A stretch of DNA of 64,000 bases from Kudoa neothunni. Taxonomy: Eukaryota; Cnidaria. The stretch's first letter is position 1. Every line of letters begins with the position of its first letter. The stretch spans positions 3,100,001-3,164,000 of the forward strand of contig OZ199838.1 in the NCBI GenBank assembly GCA_964304625.1, written 5' to 3'. This document shows, piece by piece, positions 62,023-64,000 of the stretch. Both the position numbers and the translations under genes were made by a program. The notes under the pieces were generated by a model. That model was not told the origin of the DNA and did not search any database. It worked only from the letters and a program-made list of their open reading frames with translations.

Positions 62023-64000
62023 CTACGACAAAACTTTGGTTTCATTCACGAAGTATTCTTGGGATTTTCCAAATTGAAGATAGTCAGGCTTAGTGGCGGC
62101 AACATATTCATCGATCAAATTTTGAACTGTTTCTCTACACATAAGGCGAATGAGTTTTATTTAAACTTAAGCTAGACAGATCGTATAAGTTTAAATAAAC
62201 CTTGAATCATCCATTTCAGAGAGGTCATTTTTGAAAATATCTTGTTGTTTGTAGGTTTCCAGAAAAGCTCCTCTTTTTTTGAGACAGTCATAAAGTTGGC
62301 ATGTACGCTCAAACACCTAAATTAATAAGTAGATAGCAACATAATTGACCACCATTATCGTGATTACAGAAACAATGCTGGTGTGATTGGCAAGCATGAG
62401 ACCGCTCACACGATTAGAATATTGAAGATAGGGTGATCTTCTAGAGAGCGCCACCTGCATCAAATCAATCCAGATGATTCATCCAACGTTCACACATTCA
62501 AATTACTTGAATCGATGCCGGCCCCCATGGTATAAACTCGGCAAGTTTACGTTCTCGAATTCGCTGTAAACTTTTATGCACCTATTCGATTATAATTGTT
62601 AATTTGGTGAATCGCACGATACTTGTGTTGGATCAACTTCGCCTTGAATTATATTCAAAATAGAAATATAACAATGATTATATTTTTTATTGCGTTGAGC
62701 AGCAACCATCATATTTTTAGGCTAGATTCAAATTAAATTATGTGGTGTGAGTGAAGTTGGTGTTATCACCTGTAAAAGTCTCCTCATTACATCTAGAACC
62801 GAAGTTTTTCTAATACTTGAAGTCTTAAAAAATAATTGAACTAAATTGAAAAATAAGGTCCAAAACGCACCTGATTTTCCGCAGTCAGAGGAGTGTATCC
62901 AGTCATAAGGAAATGCAGCTGAGGAGTTGGAATCAATGAGGCAATCAATCCAATCAAATCATTATTCATATAACCTATTTTGACGGAAAAGATTAATGTG
63001 AGGCTTACCACAAACATCCAGTTTAATTACCAGGGTATCTAAGTGTGGTTGTGGTGGCAGCCATAATAGTTGAGACAAGCGAATTCACCTGAGCGAAGGT
63101 GGGAGTTTGAATGTGTAGTCTTTCGGCGGCAATTCGTTCCAGAGCAATATTGTCAAGCACATTCTGGGGGAAAATTGCGATCAATACAACAAAATCTGTA
63201 CACATAAACTACCACACTATCAGCATAGTTGACCAATCTTTTCAGCGAGAGAACCGAATTGTAGGGTTGAACAACCACATCACTTATGATATCCTAATAG
63301 AATATGATATTATTCTGTGGAATTATCGATCCAAAAGAAGCATTCTCATACTTGTTGGGGAAACACCGAATAGGTTTGTATGAGTTTTTTTGGATATCTA
63401 TCGTGGATATTTTCTAGCAGGTACGATCCCAATCCGGAACCAGTTCCGCCAGCAATTGAGTGAGTAAGCACAAATCCCTTTTTTATTCCCAAATTATTTC
63501 TCATTAAGATAAATCGTAAAAATCCCACCTCTAAACTATCGCTGTTATCCGCCTCTCGATCAATTATATCAAAAATTTCCTCGTTCAGCCGTTCCCCCTA
63601 TGACAACAAATCCGATACTATCTTAAAACTAAAATAATGCAACAATCACGTCATGATAACCTTTGGCCCAATTATTCCCAGCACCTGAACCATCTTTTGC
63701 CACAAACACATTTTCGTTGTTGTACAATTTGGAGTAGTCCGAATTCATGATGTGATTGATAACCTACAATAAAAATCAACGAATCGATAGTAGAAAAAGA
63801 TAATAACTCTTGGTTCTAAATCGATCAGAATCGCCCTTGGTATGTAATGCTCGTCATCAGCCTAATAGCAGTAGAAAACCTTGATCTAAACCAACTGTAG
63901 ATACCTGATAAAAAAATACGTCCTTTCTATCGTAGCCATCTGTTGCGAACTCCTCCAGAATTCCATCTATACGTTTAAAAGTGGTTAATTTGATGTGATA
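62023..64000 (-). CDS. TUBG1: Gamma-tubulin, 5' end beyond the window
   Basis: Microtubule-nucleating tubulin of the gamma-tubulin ring complex at centrosomes or basal bodies. The first readable exon at the window edge gives [20 protein letters not shown] (gamma-tubulin [20 protein letters not shown]), so roughly 40 N-terminal residues are outside. Following pieces: [46 protein letters not shown], the GTP-binding loop [81 protein letters not shown] and [17 protein letters not shown] C-terminal helices. It ends [21 protein letters not shown] at 62023. The family-specific motifs ([14 protein letters not shown]) separate it from alpha and beta tubulin. At least nine short introns. Confidence 0.93.

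Noticed and set aside
1-64000. CRISPR array, operon or prokaryotic origin
   Set aside because: No regularly spaced direct repeats, genes are split by spliceosomal introns, and all recognised families are eukaryotic.

Overview
This window looks like nuclear DNA from a very compact, A+T-rich animal genome. The protein-coding genes match animal families (RIOK1, mitochondrial elongation factor TEFM, DNA polymerase alpha, acetyl-CoA acetyltransferase, FACT subunit SSRP1, gamma-tubulin, an NPC2/ML lipid-binding protein and a PRDM-like C2H2 zinc-finger protein). They are cut by many tiny GT-AG introns, mostly 42-76 nt and in places apparently under 40 nt. Gene spacing (roughly one per 5 kb), tiny introns and retained animal regulators would fit a miniaturised animal parasite such as an orthonectid, a dicyemid or a myxozoan. 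That placement is inference; no species was identified.

Layout, left to right: RIOK1 (-, 244-2172); a Merlin DNA transposon (2314-3363); an NPC2-like secreted protein (+, 5358-5802); a head-to-head pair of TEFM-like genes (- 7640-8917 and + 9474-10691); a pogo/Tigger-like element and a decayed piggyBac-like element (11.8-14.4 kb); a PRDM-like zinc-finger gene (-, 14781-17451); a 5 kb stretch with no recognisable gene; the large DNA polymerase alpha gene (-, 22623 to about 33818), whose few oversized introns carry transposons; a tRNA-derived SINE and TE ends (34.6-35.2 kb); ACAT and SSRP1 (-, 36.9-40.8 kb); a hAT-like element with a piggyBac MITE inside it; a cluster of four single-domain retropepsin-like ORFs (43.8-47.6 kb); another piggyBac-like relic; two small coiled-coil genes plus a doubtful third; a modular Cys-rich membrane protein (-, 56513-59427); and the 3' part of gamma-tubulin (-, 62023 to the edge).

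Most genes are core housekeeping functions: ribosome maturation (RIOK1), replication priming (POLA1), chromatin reorganisation (SSRP1), mitochondrial transcription (TEFM), acetoacetyl-CoA metabolism (ACAT) and microtubule nucleation (TUBG). A repeated 9-mer, GCATGCGCA (NRF1-like), lies just upstream of RIOK1, between the two TEFM genes and upstream of ACAT, which suggests a shared promoter code.

The most unusual content is (1) the cluster of four intact, small retropepsin-like ORFs with no reverse transcriptase or integrase next to them, (2) the divergent pair of TEFM paralogues, (3) the repetitive Cys-module surface protein, and (4) the contrast in POLA1 between introns of about 26-60 nt and three introns of 1.2-2.3 kb, two of which hold transposons. 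All exon limits were inferred by eye from splice signals and family conservation.
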